Below are positions 25,027 to 32,407 of a stretch of 32,407 nucleotides of DNA, piece by piece (position 1 is the first letter of the stretch; each line of letters starts with the position of its first letter). The DNA lies in the NCBI GenBank assembly GCA_016841625.1, contig JAENYU010000035.1, positions 931 to 33,337 on the forward strand. The letters are read 5' to 3'. The translations under genes were made by a program, and so were the position numbers. This stretch comes from Methanobacteriota archaeon. Its GTDB lineage: Archaea; Halobacteriota; Methanosarcinia; Methanosarcinales; Methanosarcinaceae. The notes under the pieces are model-generated. The model saw nothing but the letters and a program-made list of their open reading frames with translations. It searched no databases and had not been told where the DNA came from.

Positions 25027-26079
25027 ATGAAGTCCACTACGATTACCCTGGAACACGGGGCAGGCGGAGAAGTGATGCAGGCCCTGATCGGCGAGATCAT
25101 CCTGAAAAACTTCAATAACAAGAGCGCAGGCTCGGTAGGGCTCGAGAGCCTGGACGACGGCTCTACAATCAAACTTGAAAATTTTGATTCGAATTCCGAA
25201 CTGGTCCTGACCACGGACAGCCATGTGATAACCCCTGCCTTTTTCCCTGACACGAACATAGGCAGGCTGGCCGTTGCAGGCACCGTAAACGACCTGACTA
25301 TGATGGGGGCAAAACCCCTTGCCCTGACCTGTGCGGTCATCGTCCCCGAAGGTTTTCCCATGGACGACTTCGAAACAATCATCAAGACCATGGGAGACAC
25401 GGCAGCCGAAGCTGACGTCCCGATCATCACGGGCGACACCAAGACCGTGGAAAAGACTGCTCTTGATTCGATCATCCTGAACACCACAGGGCTCGGGATA
25501 ACCGTAGCCGAAAAACCCGTAAGGGACTCCGGGCTCTCCCCGGGAGACAAAATCCTGGTCACAGGCAGCATAGGCGACCACGGGATCTCCCTCATGGCCC
25601 ACAGGGAAGGTTTTGACTTCGATACCGACCTGGTCTCGGACTCCGCACCCCTCTGGAAGCTCATAAAGCCCCTCCTTGAGCTCAAAACCCCCGAAGGAGC
25701 AGCGGTCATCACCGCCATGAAAGACCCTACCCGCGGAGGGCTTGCAAACGCCCTCAATGAGATGGCGCAAAAGAGTGGGGCCGGAATCCTCCTGGAAGAA
25801 GAAGACATCCCCTTCAAGCCCGCGGTCTCCGCAGCCTGCGAGATGCTGGGCCTCGACCCCCTGGAAGTCGCAAATGAAGGAAAAGCCGTAATAGGGATAA
25901 AAGCCGGCTTCGAAGAAAAAGTGCTGGAAATCCTGAAGAAACACCCCTACGGGAAAGATGCGGCTGTCATAGGGACAGTCACCTCCGAAAACAAAGGAGA
26001 AGTAGTCCTCAGGAACCGCTTTGGCGGCATGCGCTACGTGGATGTGCCTGCAGGAGACCCGATTCCGCGCGTGTGCTAA
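25027..26079 (+). CDS. hypE: hydrogenase maturation protein HypE (cyanide ligand synthesis)
   Basis: A 350-residue AIR-synthase-like enzyme. It dehydrates a carbamoyl group on its C-terminal cysteine to a thiocyanate, which becomes the cyanide ligand of the active-site iron. The C-terminus is DPIPRVC, the essential PRxC end. LEHGAGGEVMQ at the start and ITGDTKTVEK and KDPTRGGLANALNEM within are family motifs. ATG 25027 fits the usual N-terminus. A TTG at 25000 would add nine charged residues. No hypF, which supplies the carbamoyl group, lies in the window. Confidence 0.95.
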   Translation: MKSTTITLEHGAGGEVMQALIGEIILKNFNNKSAGSVGLESLDDGSTIKLENFDSNSELVLTTDSHVITPAFFPDTNIGRLAVAGTVNDLTMMGAKPLALTCAVIVPEGFPMDDFETIIKTMGDTAAEADVPIITGDTKTVEKTALDSIILNTTGLGITVAEKPVRDSGLSPGDKILVTGSIGDHGISLMAHREGFDFDTDLVSDSAPLWKLIKPLLELKTPEGAAVITAMKDPTRGGLANALNEMAQKSGAGILLEEEDIPFKPAVSAACEMLGLDPLEVANEGKAVIGIKAGFEEKVLEILKKHPYGKDAAVIGTVTSENKGEVVLRNRFGGMRYVDVPAGDPIPRVC

Positions 26080-26204
26080 AATAGGTAATATTATGATGGC
26101 CGATGTCCCGGTGAGCTATGGAAACATTTTATATTAATTTACGAACGGATCAGGGTAGACGAAGCAGCAACTTAAAAAATATATTTTTCAATTTTCCCAT
26201 TTTT

Positions 26205-26555
26205 TCATACACTCTCGTGAAGACGGTATCCCCTGCAAAAGACATCTCTCAGGTAAATAATGTATAAAACCAGGTCTTTAACAAGGCTTGGACTGACATC
26301 CTCATCCAGCTCGAAATCCAGTAGATTTTCCTTCAGTTGTTCAAAATTTTCAGGATCTTCCGATTTGAGGTACTCGCGACCTTTCAATAAAAGAAAAAGC
26401 GCCTTGCTGTGCATATCAAAACAGGCTTCTCTGCTTATTTCTCGCTTGAAATTGAGAGATTTTAAAACCTCGGCAATAGGGGAGTTAAGTTCAAGGAGAA
26501 CATTGTTCAAAGCATCAAAGTCTATGTTACCCACGCCAGTATTTTTTAGATCCAT
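26205..26555 (-). CDS. small helical protein of unknown function
   Basis: A 116-residue protein that I do not recognise. It is mostly predicted helix and acidic (EDPENFEQLKENLLDFELDE), with no signal or membrane span and two cysteines. It begins at ATG 26555 and ends 126 bp from the convergent hypE. It is transcribed alone. Composition and codon use look ordinary for a Methanosarcina gene, so it is probably real. Confidence 0.55.
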   Translation of the reverse strand: MDLKNTGVGNIDFDALNNVLLELNSPIAEVLKSLNFKREISREACFDMHSKALFLLLKGREYLKSEDPENFEQLKENLLDFELDEDVSPSLVKDLVLYIIYLRDVFCRGYRLHESV

Positions 26556-26814
26556 GATCTGTATAAAGTATTTTAAGAAATAAAAATATTCCTTTTCATT
26601 TTATAAAATTTTTTAATGTGGGGATGTTGAGAAATTCATTTCACAGACACACCTCAACAAAATATTCCCACCGGAATTGGGTGCTGGGTAACAGGTATCT
26701 AATTACCCTGCGTCTAATTATCCAGATAATTGCAGTGCCCCTTCAAGCACCGCATGGAATGAACGGATCATATGAAAATAAACTTACAGGAGATTTGACG
26801 CGCGGAGAGAAAAC

Positions 26815-27327
26815 ATGACGATTATGGAGTTTAAAGGCAAAATCCCAAAAACATCTGAAACGGCTTTTGTTGCGGATTCTGCGGACATAATAGGAAACGT
26901 TGAGATAGGAGATTTTTCAAGCGTCTGGTTTAATGCGGTGATCCGCGGGGATGAAAACCGGATAAAGATCGGAAAGCGCACAAGTATTCAGGATAATGCG
27001 GTTATTCATGTAGACACTCATGATGGGGTTGAGATAGGGGACAACGTGACAGTCGGGCACGGAGCGGTGCTTCACGGGTGCAAAATAGAAGATAATGTGC
27101 TTATCGGGATGAATTCAACAGTTTTGAATAGGGCTGAAATCGGGAAAAATTCCATCGTGGGGGCGAATGCGCTTGTGTCTCAGGGGAAGAAATACCCGGA
27201 AAACAGCCTTATTATCGGGGTTCCGGCTGCGGTAAAAAGGGAAACGAACGAAGCGGAGATTGAAGGCATAGGGAAAAATGCAGCAGAGTACGTTGAACTA
27301 GTAAAAGAATATAAGAAAGCACAGTGA
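26815..27327 (+). CDS. camH: gamma-class carbonic anhydrase, CamH type
   Basis: A 170-residue left-handed beta-helix protein of hexapeptide repeats. Metal-binding histidines are in place: H65 (VIHVDTHDG), H82 and H87 (VGHGAVLHGC), with the conserved Arg and Asp of VIRGDEN. It would interconvert CO2 and bicarbonate in the cytoplasm. It lacks the acidic loop with the proton-shuttle Glu and the signal peptide of Cam, so CamH fits better. Activity within this group varies, and some members are acyltransferase-like. GGAGAG precedes ATG 26815. Confidence 0.85.
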   Translation: MTIMEFKGKIPKTSETAFVADSADIIGNVEIGDFSSVWFNAVIRGDENRIKIGKRTSIQDNAVIHVDTHDGVEIGDNVTVGHGAVLHGCKIEDNVLIGMNSTVLNRAEIGKNSIVGANALVSQGKKYPENSLIIGVPAAVKRETNEAEIEGIGKNAAEYVELVKEYKKAQ

Positions 27328-27454
27328 AGTGATTAGAAAAAAGGGCAAGAAAGTTGTCCGGAAAATTACCGGGGGGATAAGTTCAGATTTTATAATAAGA
27401 TGTTTGGCGGATGACTGAAACTTTCCCTGATACCCTTAAATTTAGAATTAAAAC

Positions 27455-27585
27455 ATCGCAGGCGGCGGCGAACTGCTGAGCCCTAGCGGTGACGGGGGTG
27501 GGCAGGCAGGTTATCGCCCGTGCACCCCCCGCCTGACCGGTCACCCTGATTGTCATGCCCCCGGCGGGCAGGACAAAACCACCCC
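27455..27585. other. G+C-rich structured region next to DUF2252 gene
   Basis: A sharply G+C-rich strip between the carbonic anhydrase gene and the DUF2252 stop codon. GGTGAC (27488) pairs with GTCACC (27540), enclosing GGGGGTG (27494) with CACCCCC (27523). A second stem runs 27552-27574 (TGCCC with GGGCA, plus GTC/GAC flanks). No gene is seen. It may be imported DNA or a structured 3' end of the DUF2252 transcript. Confidence 0.5.
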
Positions 27586-28980
27586 TCAGATACCCTTTTC
27601 TGCTGTAATTTTACCGGACTCTACAGCCTCCACCAGTGCCTTGTAATCGAGTTCATTCTGGTCGGCGTAGGTCACGGCGAAGTTAGCGATGGCCTTTACA
27701 AGGGAGTTACCCTTGCCGATGTATCCTGATATAGCGGATGCATCCCCCGTCCTGGCATGAGCCCGGGCAAGGCAGACACTGCACACCTTTAGATAGGTCT
27801 CCAGGCCGGCTTCGTCCAGGGTAGCCACGTCTATAGAGCCCTTCATGTCTTTCAACTGGCGCCAGTAGTACTGGACGCCGGTCAACGGACTCTCGTGCCA
27901 GCCCAGGAAGATATCACTTGAGGCCTGCATCAGCCGCTGTCCAACCACCACACGTTCTGCATAACTGCTATAGTCTCTCTTTGGGAGGTAAGGCTCCAGG
28001 ACCGACGGCCCGGCCTCTTTAAGCTGCAGGATCAGCGCATCCTCTTCCGCGCCCCCTTCAAGCAGGACGATTAAACAGCGCGTCCCGACACTGCCGACGC
28101 CGCCCACCCGCAAGGCTCCTTCAAGGAGCCGGAAGCGCGACAGGAGCAGGCGCCGCTCTACGGGAAGACTGGCAAGATAGTCATTCCACATATTTTCCAC
28201 ATCCTTCTCGGTCATCTGGGCTTTCTGTTCTTCGGTCAGCAGGTCCCTCAACCGCACCAGGAGCGGAGGGTCGTTGAGGATCCGCCGCCGCCCGTCAACT
28301 ACCTCGGTGAGCTTTTCCAGAGTCTGCTCGTGCGTATGCCCACGAGCCTTCTTAACCATCTTCCGGGCACTCTTTCCCGCTTTTCCGGAGGAGCGCTCAA
28401 AGGCTTCGAGGACCCTGTCCACCTCCACGTGGAAATACCACACGTCCAGGGCTGATGCTCGGGCGAGGCGTACCATGGCGTCCCGATAGAATACGGTAAC
28501 GTCCTCCGCAAGTTTCCGGTTCACCTTGTCGCTAAACCCATTATCCCGCCCGGCGACCACCGCACTTGCAGCCAGGCGCTTGAGGTCCCACTCCCAGGGA
28601 CCCGGATATGCCTCGTCGAAATCATTCACATCGAAAACAAGCTGCCTCTCAGGCGTTGCAAAGACCCCGAAGTTTAATAGATGGGCATCCCCGCAAAGCT
28701 CCACCTCCAGCCCTGTCACCGGTGTTGAAGCCAGGTCAGCTGTCATCACAACCGCCGAGCCGCGCATGAAGGTGAAGGCTGATTCCAGCATGCGCCCGTA
28801 CTTGATGGGCAAGAGGTGCTCCAGACGACCCTTATCCTGCTCCTGAAGCAGGCTGACCGGGTCAGGACGATCAGGAGAAGGTACCCAGGTCCCGTGGCTG
28901 CTGCGGGGCACCTGCTCACGCAGGACTTTGCCTTTTTCCCGACGTTCCGAACGTGTAGACATCTTATCATTGAATGACAT
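27586..28980 (-). CDS. DUF2252 family protein, probably acquired from bacteria
   Basis: A 464-residue protein of the DUF2252 family, which has a kinase-like fold and no settled function. Family motifs are visible: MRGSAVVMTADL, CGDAHLLNFGVFATPE, VFDVNDFDEAYPGPWEWDLK, RVVVGQRLMQASSDIFLGW and YYWRQLKDMKGSID. The HxxN and DxND arrangement resembles the catalytic region of aminoglycoside-kinase-like enzymes. ATG 28980 has GGGGAG upstream. A TTG at 28995 is less likely. The gene is markedly richer in G+C than its neighbours and stands alone, pointing to transfer from a bacterium, where the family is common. Confidence 0.85.
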   Translation of the reverse strand: MSFNDKMSTRSERREKGKVLREQVPRSSHGTWVPSPDRPDPVSLLQEQDKGRLEHLLPIKYGRMLESAFTFMRGSAVVMTADLASTPVTGLEVELCGDAHLLNFGVFATPERQLVFDVNDFDEAYPGPWEWDLKRLAASAVVAGRDNGFSDKVNRKLAEDVTVFYRDAMVRLARASALDVWYFHVEVDRVLEAFERSSGKAGKSARKMVKKARGHTHEQTLEKLTEVVDGRRRILNDPPLLVRLRDLLTEEQKAQMTEKDVENMWNDYLASLPVERRLLLSRFRLLEGALRVGGVGSVGTRCLIVLLEGGAEEDALILQLKEAGPSVLEPYLPKRDYSSYAERVVVGQRLMQASSDIFLGWHESPLTGVQYYWRQLKDMKGSIDVATLDEAGLETYLKVCSVCLARAHARTGDASAISGYIGKGNSLVKAIANFAVTYADQNELDYKALVEAVESGKITAEKGI

Positions 28981-29046
28981 TTGTAAACTCCCCAATTATT
29001 CAGCTACCTTTTTTCTAATTTATTTGCCTGCTATAAATGCAGAATA

Positions 29047-29056
29047 TATATAAACT
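29047..29056 (-). promoter_or_regulatory. TATA box candidate for the DUF2252 gene
   Basis: TTTATATATA on the minus strand about 70 bp before the start predicts a leader of about 40 nt. The sequence around it is A+T-rich and typical of the host, unlike the gene body. Confidence 0.4.
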
Positions 29057-29277
29057 GATTAATATAAAAAGGAATCATTTTTATGATTTAAATGAAGCAT
29101 GAAGAAAATGCACTCCGACATTTCATATTCTTCACCGTTGGGCCACCCATTGAGTGAAACACTTTGACAGGATGTAAGCTAAAATCCCAGTACAGTATAA
29201 TAAATATCAAATAGTAAAGCGCCCAATCTAAGGAAAAAAAGTAAAAACCTGATGAAGAAGTGTATGGAAGCAAAAAT

Positions 29278-29889
29278 ATGAAAACAGACCCGATTGTGCA
29301 AGAAGAATTATGGCGTTCGATTCCAGTGTACTTTGTTTCATTTTTAGCCATTGGAGCCCTGAATTTGAAAGGATATATTGCAATCGGAGGAATTGCAACT
29401 TTTCTTCTGGCCTTTCTTCCAACAGCAGTCCACTTCTCACTCATGGTAAGGTACAGGAAAAAAGAGAGCCTGATCGACTCTTCGATCTCCTCAATAATTG
29501 ACTACATTTTTCAATCAGGGTCACACGACAAAGGAAAAGCCAGGTGCTCAGCTTCGGGGCAAAAGTCCCGGATCATTCTGGCTATTGCAGTCTTCGCATA
29601 CATTGTTTATCTTTATGCATCCGTAAAGTACGGGCTGGACCAGATCTTCTGGCCTCTGGTGCTTATCCTCATCGGGGGCTCCCTTTCAGAAGTTGTTTTT
29701 TCAAGAGAAAAAAGAGACTATACCGACCTGCTTAGATGGGGAACTTTCTACACAATAACCTCGCTTTTCATTTTTGCCCGCTATCTGGTGCTGGGTTACC
29801 CTGTTTTACCGGTCCTGAAAGGAGCCATGATTGTCGGGACCGTATTATTGATGTTCCTGCTTTTGATGCAAAAAAGAACCGTCTCATGA
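29278..29889 (+). CDS. six-span membrane protein of unknown function
   Basis: About 203 residues with six hydrophobic spans: near residues 14-32, 32-55, 92-112, 118-140, 148-168 and 175-195. A polar, charged loop (RYRKKES to GQKSR) separates the second and third spans. No signature of a transporter or enzyme family is seen. ATG 29278 is preferred because GGAAG lies nine bases upstream. An ATG at 29260 adds six residues. It is transcribed alone, divergent from the DUF2252 gene. Confidence 0.65.
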   Translation: MKTDPIVQEELWRSIPVYFVSFLAIGALNLKGYIAIGGIATFLLAFLPTAVHFSLMVRYRKKESLIDSSISSIIDYIFQSGSHDKGKARCSASGQKSRIILAIAVFAYIVYLYASVKYGLDQIFWPLVLILIGGSLSEVVFSREKRDYTDLLRWGTFYTITSLFIFARYLVLGYPVLPVLKGAMIVGTVLLMFLLLMQKRTVS

Positions 29890-30004
29890 AAAAAACATGC
29901 CTGATGAAGAAAATACGTTAAGAGTGCAAAAAAGGCAGCTAGTAATTGAAAAAAGAAGAAAATGGGATAAGAGAATTACAGTAATTAAATGGGGGAAGAA
30001 GGAT

Positions 30005-30379
30005 TTAAGTCATTAAATATGTTGCACAGGCATTCTCTGATTCCCAGGCTGTGACACGGGTAACATTGGCTTCAGTGTCGCTGAGTATGGTTTGAAGGGA
30101 GTTTGCGACATACCGGGCAATATTTTCCGAAGAAGGGGGAGTGTGGTCATCAAAGTAATCGAGTTCATTCAAAAACTTGTGATCAAGTGTCGTCATGATT
30201 TCAGAGACATGCTGCTTTAATTCTCCAAAGTCCACCAGTATTCCGGCATCATTGAGGGCTTCCCCGGCCACACAAATTTCAACCTTCCAGTTGTGCCCGT
30301 GTAAGTTCTCACACTTTTTGGCCACCATCTTAAGCTGATGGGCGGCTGCAAAATAGGTAACAATTTTTAACTCAAACAT
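30005..30379 (-). CDS. queD: QueD-like 6-carboxytetrahydropterin synthase
   Basis: A 124-residue T-fold enzyme. QueD turns dihydroneopterin triphosphate into 6-carboxytetrahydropterin on the way to preQ0, the precursor of archaeosine at tRNA position 15. Zinc ligands H14 (AAAHQL), H27 and H29 (LHGHNW) and the catalytic C23 are present, as are LDHKFLN and the C-terminal glutamate in AWESENACATY. The ATG at 30379 has a strong GGAGGT upstream. No other queuosine/archaeosine gene is adjacent. A 6-pyruvoyltetrahydropterin synthase role is the alternative within the same fold. Confidence 0.88.
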   Translation of the reverse strand: MFELKIVTYFAAAHQLKMVAKKCENLHGHNWKVEICVAGEALNDAGILVDFGELKQHVSEIMTTLDHKFLNELDYFDDHTPPSSENIARYVANSLQTILSDTEANVTRVTAWESENACATYLMT

Positions 30380-30620
30380 GGCGATTCTACCTCCTTTTTT
30401 TATTTTAAGAGATAGTTACTTAATAAATAGTTTTCCAAATATATCGAGAAGTATTATTATAAAAACCATTTATTTTATATGAGATCCCTGTGAGCCCTTT
30501 GGAAAAATGATCCAACTTTGTCAAGTCAGAACGTAAAGCACATAGATTTCAATAAAGGATAAATAAGCCCATATTTTTAAAACCCGGGAAATGTAAATAT
30601 ATCTTGCCTAAAAGAATAGT

Positions 30621-30652
30621 TTTATATACAATATGTAATGTATGTTTTACAT
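30621..30652 (+). promoter_or_regulatory. TATA box and overlapping inverted-repeat operator
   Basis: TTTATATA (30621-30628) places the transcription start at about 30650. The perfect inverted repeat ATGTAA-N8-TTACAT (30633-30652) covers that start and overlaps the ATG at 30651. A repressor bound here would block initiation, and the HTH gene two genes on is the obvious candidate. Confidence 0.55.
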
Positions 30653-31055
30653 GGTGATAGATACGAAAGCTCAAGAAATTGTTTCGATCATATTTGGAAT
30701 CTTTTTGGTTACGACTGGGATTTATATATCGGTCTATGAACCTGCCTGGGTTTCAAACGTATATGGTGCCATGCTGGGGTTAATAGGTGCCGGGCTTGCA
30801 CTTATTCTGATAGCACTGTGGGAATACAAAATAAGAAAAAGTGGAGAAGTAAAGGAAGACGAAAGGGATTATCGAATTGCAGAAAAAGCCAGTTTCAGAA
30901 CCTTTCAGATAATGTTTATACTTCAGGGATTTCTGTTTGCAACTCTCGGCATTTTGAACATCCAGTTGCCAGCACAGCCGGTAGTAGCAGCACTTTTTGC
31001 TATCACAGGATTTTCCTATATGGGATTCTTTTACTGGTACAGAACTAAGATGTGA
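30651..31055 (+). CDS. DUF2178 family membrane protein
   Basis: About 134 residues with four hydrophobic spans in two pairs, separated by a charged loop containing KEDERDYRIAEKAS, the DUF2178 hallmark. The function is not known. Such genes are often followed by a small HTH regulator, as here, and the pair overlaps (ATG at 31052 within the stop). I prefer ATG 30651, which fits a leaderless transcript from the TATA box at 30621. ATG 30642 adds three residues. It would sit in the cytoplasmic membrane. Confidence 0.75.
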   Translation: MVIDTKAQEIVSIIFGIFLVTTGIYISVYEPAWVSNVYGAMLGLIGAGLALILIALWEYKIRKSGEVKEDERDYRIAEKASFRTFQIMFILQGFLFATLGILNIQLPAQPVVAALFAITGFSYMGFFYWYRTKM

Positions 31056-31069
31056 AAAGAGGAATGCTT

Positions 31070-31273
31070 ATGAAGAATAATATCAAGGTCTGGCGTGCTA
31101 AAAACGATATGACCCAGGAAGAATTGTCAAAAAAGGTAGGGGTCACCCGACAGACCATCAATGCTATCGAAAGAGGAAAATATGATCCAAGTCTGGAACT
31201 GGCTTTCAGTCTTGCCAGCTTTTTTGACTGTAGAATAGAAGATATTTTTGCTTATGAGCAGCAAAAAGAATGA
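31070..31273 (+). CDS. XRE-family HTH transcriptional regulator
   Basis: A 67-residue DNA-binding protein, almost entirely one Cro/C1-type helix-turn-helix (MTQEELSKKVGVTRQTINAI then ERGKYDPSLELAFSLASFF), ending with the usual CRIEDIFAYE. AGAGGA precedes ATG 31070. A start at 31052 would overlap the DUF2178 stop codon. It probably dimerises and regulates its own two-gene operon through the inverted repeat at 30633-30652. Confidence 0.88.
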   Translation: MKNNIKVWRAKNDMTQEELSKKVGVTRQTINAIERGKYDPSLELAFSLASFFDCRIEDIFAYEQQKE

Positions 31274-31464
31274 TGCAATATAGTAAGCTAAATCTACCTA
31301 ACAAGTTTCACATAACTTCCCACCATATGTTCCAGAAATTAAGAGACCACGATACTGGCATATGATACAATGACTACAAGTTTGAGACAGCACAGACAAT
31401 TGGGAATGACTCTGTAGCACCCCCACCTATAATGGCCCCCTGTCCAGGAGATTGCTTGGACTAA

Positions 31465-31959
31465 TCAATAAATTAAAAGATCCCATCGCTCTTCTACCAA
31501 ACCTCTTTTCCATGTATTGTTTTCGACCTGTTCGACAGGCATAAATCCAAAACTACTGTATAAATGGCGTGCAGCCTCCAAATCCTGAAATGTCCACAAG
31601 AACACTCGACTGAACTTTTTTTGCTTACAGTAGTCGACTGCTTTGCTAATTAGCTGGCGGCCAAAACCTATTCCGCGAAATTCCGGCTCTATTAAAAACC
31701 ACCTGAGCTGCGCTGTACTTTTGTCCATACTGACAACTCCTATGGAGCCAACAATCTGGCCGTTATACTCTGCTACCCAGATTTCTCCTTCAGACCGCTG
31801 CTCAATATATTTTACCAGGCTATCCAGTACGTACTGCTCAAAAGTTCCGCCAAGTCCATATTCTTTTTCGTAAAGGACACAATGTCTATAAGCTATATAT
31901 CCAGCATCACCAGGTTTTTGCGTACGTATCATAAAATCTGTACTGTTCTGGCTATCCAT
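31465..31959 (-). CDS. GNAT family N-acetyltransferase
   Basis: A 164-residue acetyltransferase. The acetyl-CoA binding motif A is RGIGFGRQLI (residues 95-104) after LRWFLIEPEF, with ARHLYSSFGF as motif B. It resembles GNAT domains found fused to MarR regulators in bacteria, but here the regulator part is absent. The substrate is unknown. ATG 31959, with GAGAT upstream. It is flanked by 190 bp and a degraded region, with no operon partner. Confidence 0.85.
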   Translation of the reverse strand: MDSQNSTDFMIRTQKPGDAGYIAYRHCVLYEKEYGLGGTFEQYVLDSLVKYIEQRSEGEIWVAEYNGQIVGSIGVVSMDKSTAQLRWFLIEPEFRGIGFGRQLISKAVDYCKQKKFSRVFLWTFQDLEAARHLYSSFGFMPVEQVENNTWKRGLVEERWDLLIY

Positions 31960-31991
31960 AATATCTCATATTGCAACCCTGTGATTAATGA

Positions 31992-32165
31992 GCTTTTGCT
32001 GGTGGTGTTATCTACATAGGAAAGGAAGCTAACAACATTGATGACCAGCCTTTAGACATCTGGCAGGCTCAAGTCTTCCTCAATAAGCGGGAGATAATGG
32101 GAAAGATACTGCAATTATCTCCTGAAGAGGTAGGGAAGCAGGCATTGCTTACAGAGGCACTCTGA
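31992..32165 (+). pseudogene. 57-codon coding remnant, perhaps the end of a cas1 gene
   Basis: The frame between TGA at 31989 and TGA at 32163 has no start codon in a useful place but reads like real protein (VIYIGKEANNIDDQPLDIW, QAQVFLNKREIMGKILQLSP). A shift at about 32157 continues it as TLKRLQDRIKKLTKLL. The pattern KREI..KIL.LSPEE....TLK.L..RIK recalls the C-terminus of some Cas1 proteins. This is from memory and weak. No CRISPR repeats are visible. Confidence 0.3.
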
Positions 32166-32247
32166 AGAGGCTGCAGGACAGGATAAAAAAACTTACCAAA
32201 CTTTTGCATATTTTAATTTCAGGACATCCATTACTCTTTGGAAAAAT

Positions 32248-32334
32248 GAAATGTGTGGGATTCGAACCCACGGACTCCCACGAGACCAGGCCCTCAACCT
32301 AGCGCCTTTGACCTGGCTGCTGGGCAACCCTCGC
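32248..32334 (-). tRNA. tRNA-Leu(GAG)-like gene with unmatched acceptor stem
   Basis: On the minus strand the 5' acceptor strand GCGAGGG (32334-32328), D arm, anticodon arm CTAGG-TTGAGGG-CCTGG (anticodon GAG at 32295-32293), a class II variable arm and the T arm GTGGG-TTCGAAT-CCCAC (32271-32255) are clear. The bases that should be CCCTCGC are instead ACATTTC (32254-32248), so the acceptor stem cannot form, and the D loop looks about three bases long for the family. Probably a degenerate copy or one half of a disrupted gene. Confidence 0.7.
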
Positions 32335-32407
32335 TTTTCGATTTTGCGTTTTAACCTAACTTTGACAGTTCCCACTATTTTCATATTAATTTTGATAGTT
32401 AAATAAA

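Noticed and set aside
24240-25944. Two minus-strand frames of more than 500 codons opposite hypB and hypE
   Set aside because: They are shadows produced by the biased third positions of hypB and hypE, have no family features and cross two real genes.
26618-26818. 66-codon frame before the carbonic anhydrase gene
   Set aside because: No hydrophobic core or family motif, composition like random intergenic DNA, and it runs into the ribosome binding site of camH.
32193-32384. 63-codon minus-strand frame at the right edge
   Set aside because: It runs through the tRNA-Leu-like sequence and is explained by it.

Overview
The window looks like a methanogenic archaeon of the genus Methanosarcina. The evidence is three methanophenazine-type [NiFe] hydrogenase gene sets with a membrane cytochrome b, a corrinoid:coenzyme M methyltransferase, a CamH-type carbonic anhydrase, archaeal TATA boxes, GGAGGTGAT-type ribosome binding sites and A+T-rich intergenic DNA. 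The species cannot be fixed from the sequence alone.

Layout. Positions 2-2830 hold the 3' part of a large NTPase-associated HEAT-repeat protein whose start lies outside the window. It is followed by an MtaA-like methyltransferase (2953-4020), a cupin gene broken by an in-frame TGA (4200-4565) and an unknown protein (4607-5281). Then come three housekeeping genes on the minus strand: a tRNA methylthiotransferase, a GlpX-type fructose-1,6-bisphosphatase and a Cgi121-like KEOPS subunit. A 45-codon membrane peptide gene lies at 9096-9233.

The core is 9374-26079. Three hydrogenase operons lie head to tail on the minus strand. In transcription order these are a G-A pair with no cytochrome gene (21663-18680), a complete G-A-C-D operon (18060-13680) and a divergent G-A-C operon (13206-9374). 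Divergent from them, on the plus strand, is the maturation operon hypC-D-A-B-E (22343-26079). The G subunits carry twin-arginine signals and the large subunits carry complete Ni ligands. The C subunits would pass electrons to methanophenazine, VhtD would trim the large subunits, and HypA-E would build and insert the Ni-Fe(CN)2CO centre. The most notable feature is the G-A copy: its small subunit has lost the C-terminal membrane helix in favour of a Ser/Asp/Gly-rich tail, and no cytochrome b gene follows it, yet all catalytic and cluster ligands remain.

The right part (26205-32407) is mixed. It holds a small unknown protein, CamH, a G+C-rich DUF2252 gene that looks imported, a six-helix membrane protein, QueD, an apparently autoregulated DUF2178/HTH pair, a GNAT acetyltransferase, a coding remnant and a tRNA-Leu-like sequence with a broken acceptor stem.

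A theme across the window is short tandem repeats. Noncoding ones have 10- or 13-bp units. Those inside genes mostly keep frame (15-bp units or similar) and produce Gly/Ser/Glu/Lys-rich inserts in otherwise conserved proteins.
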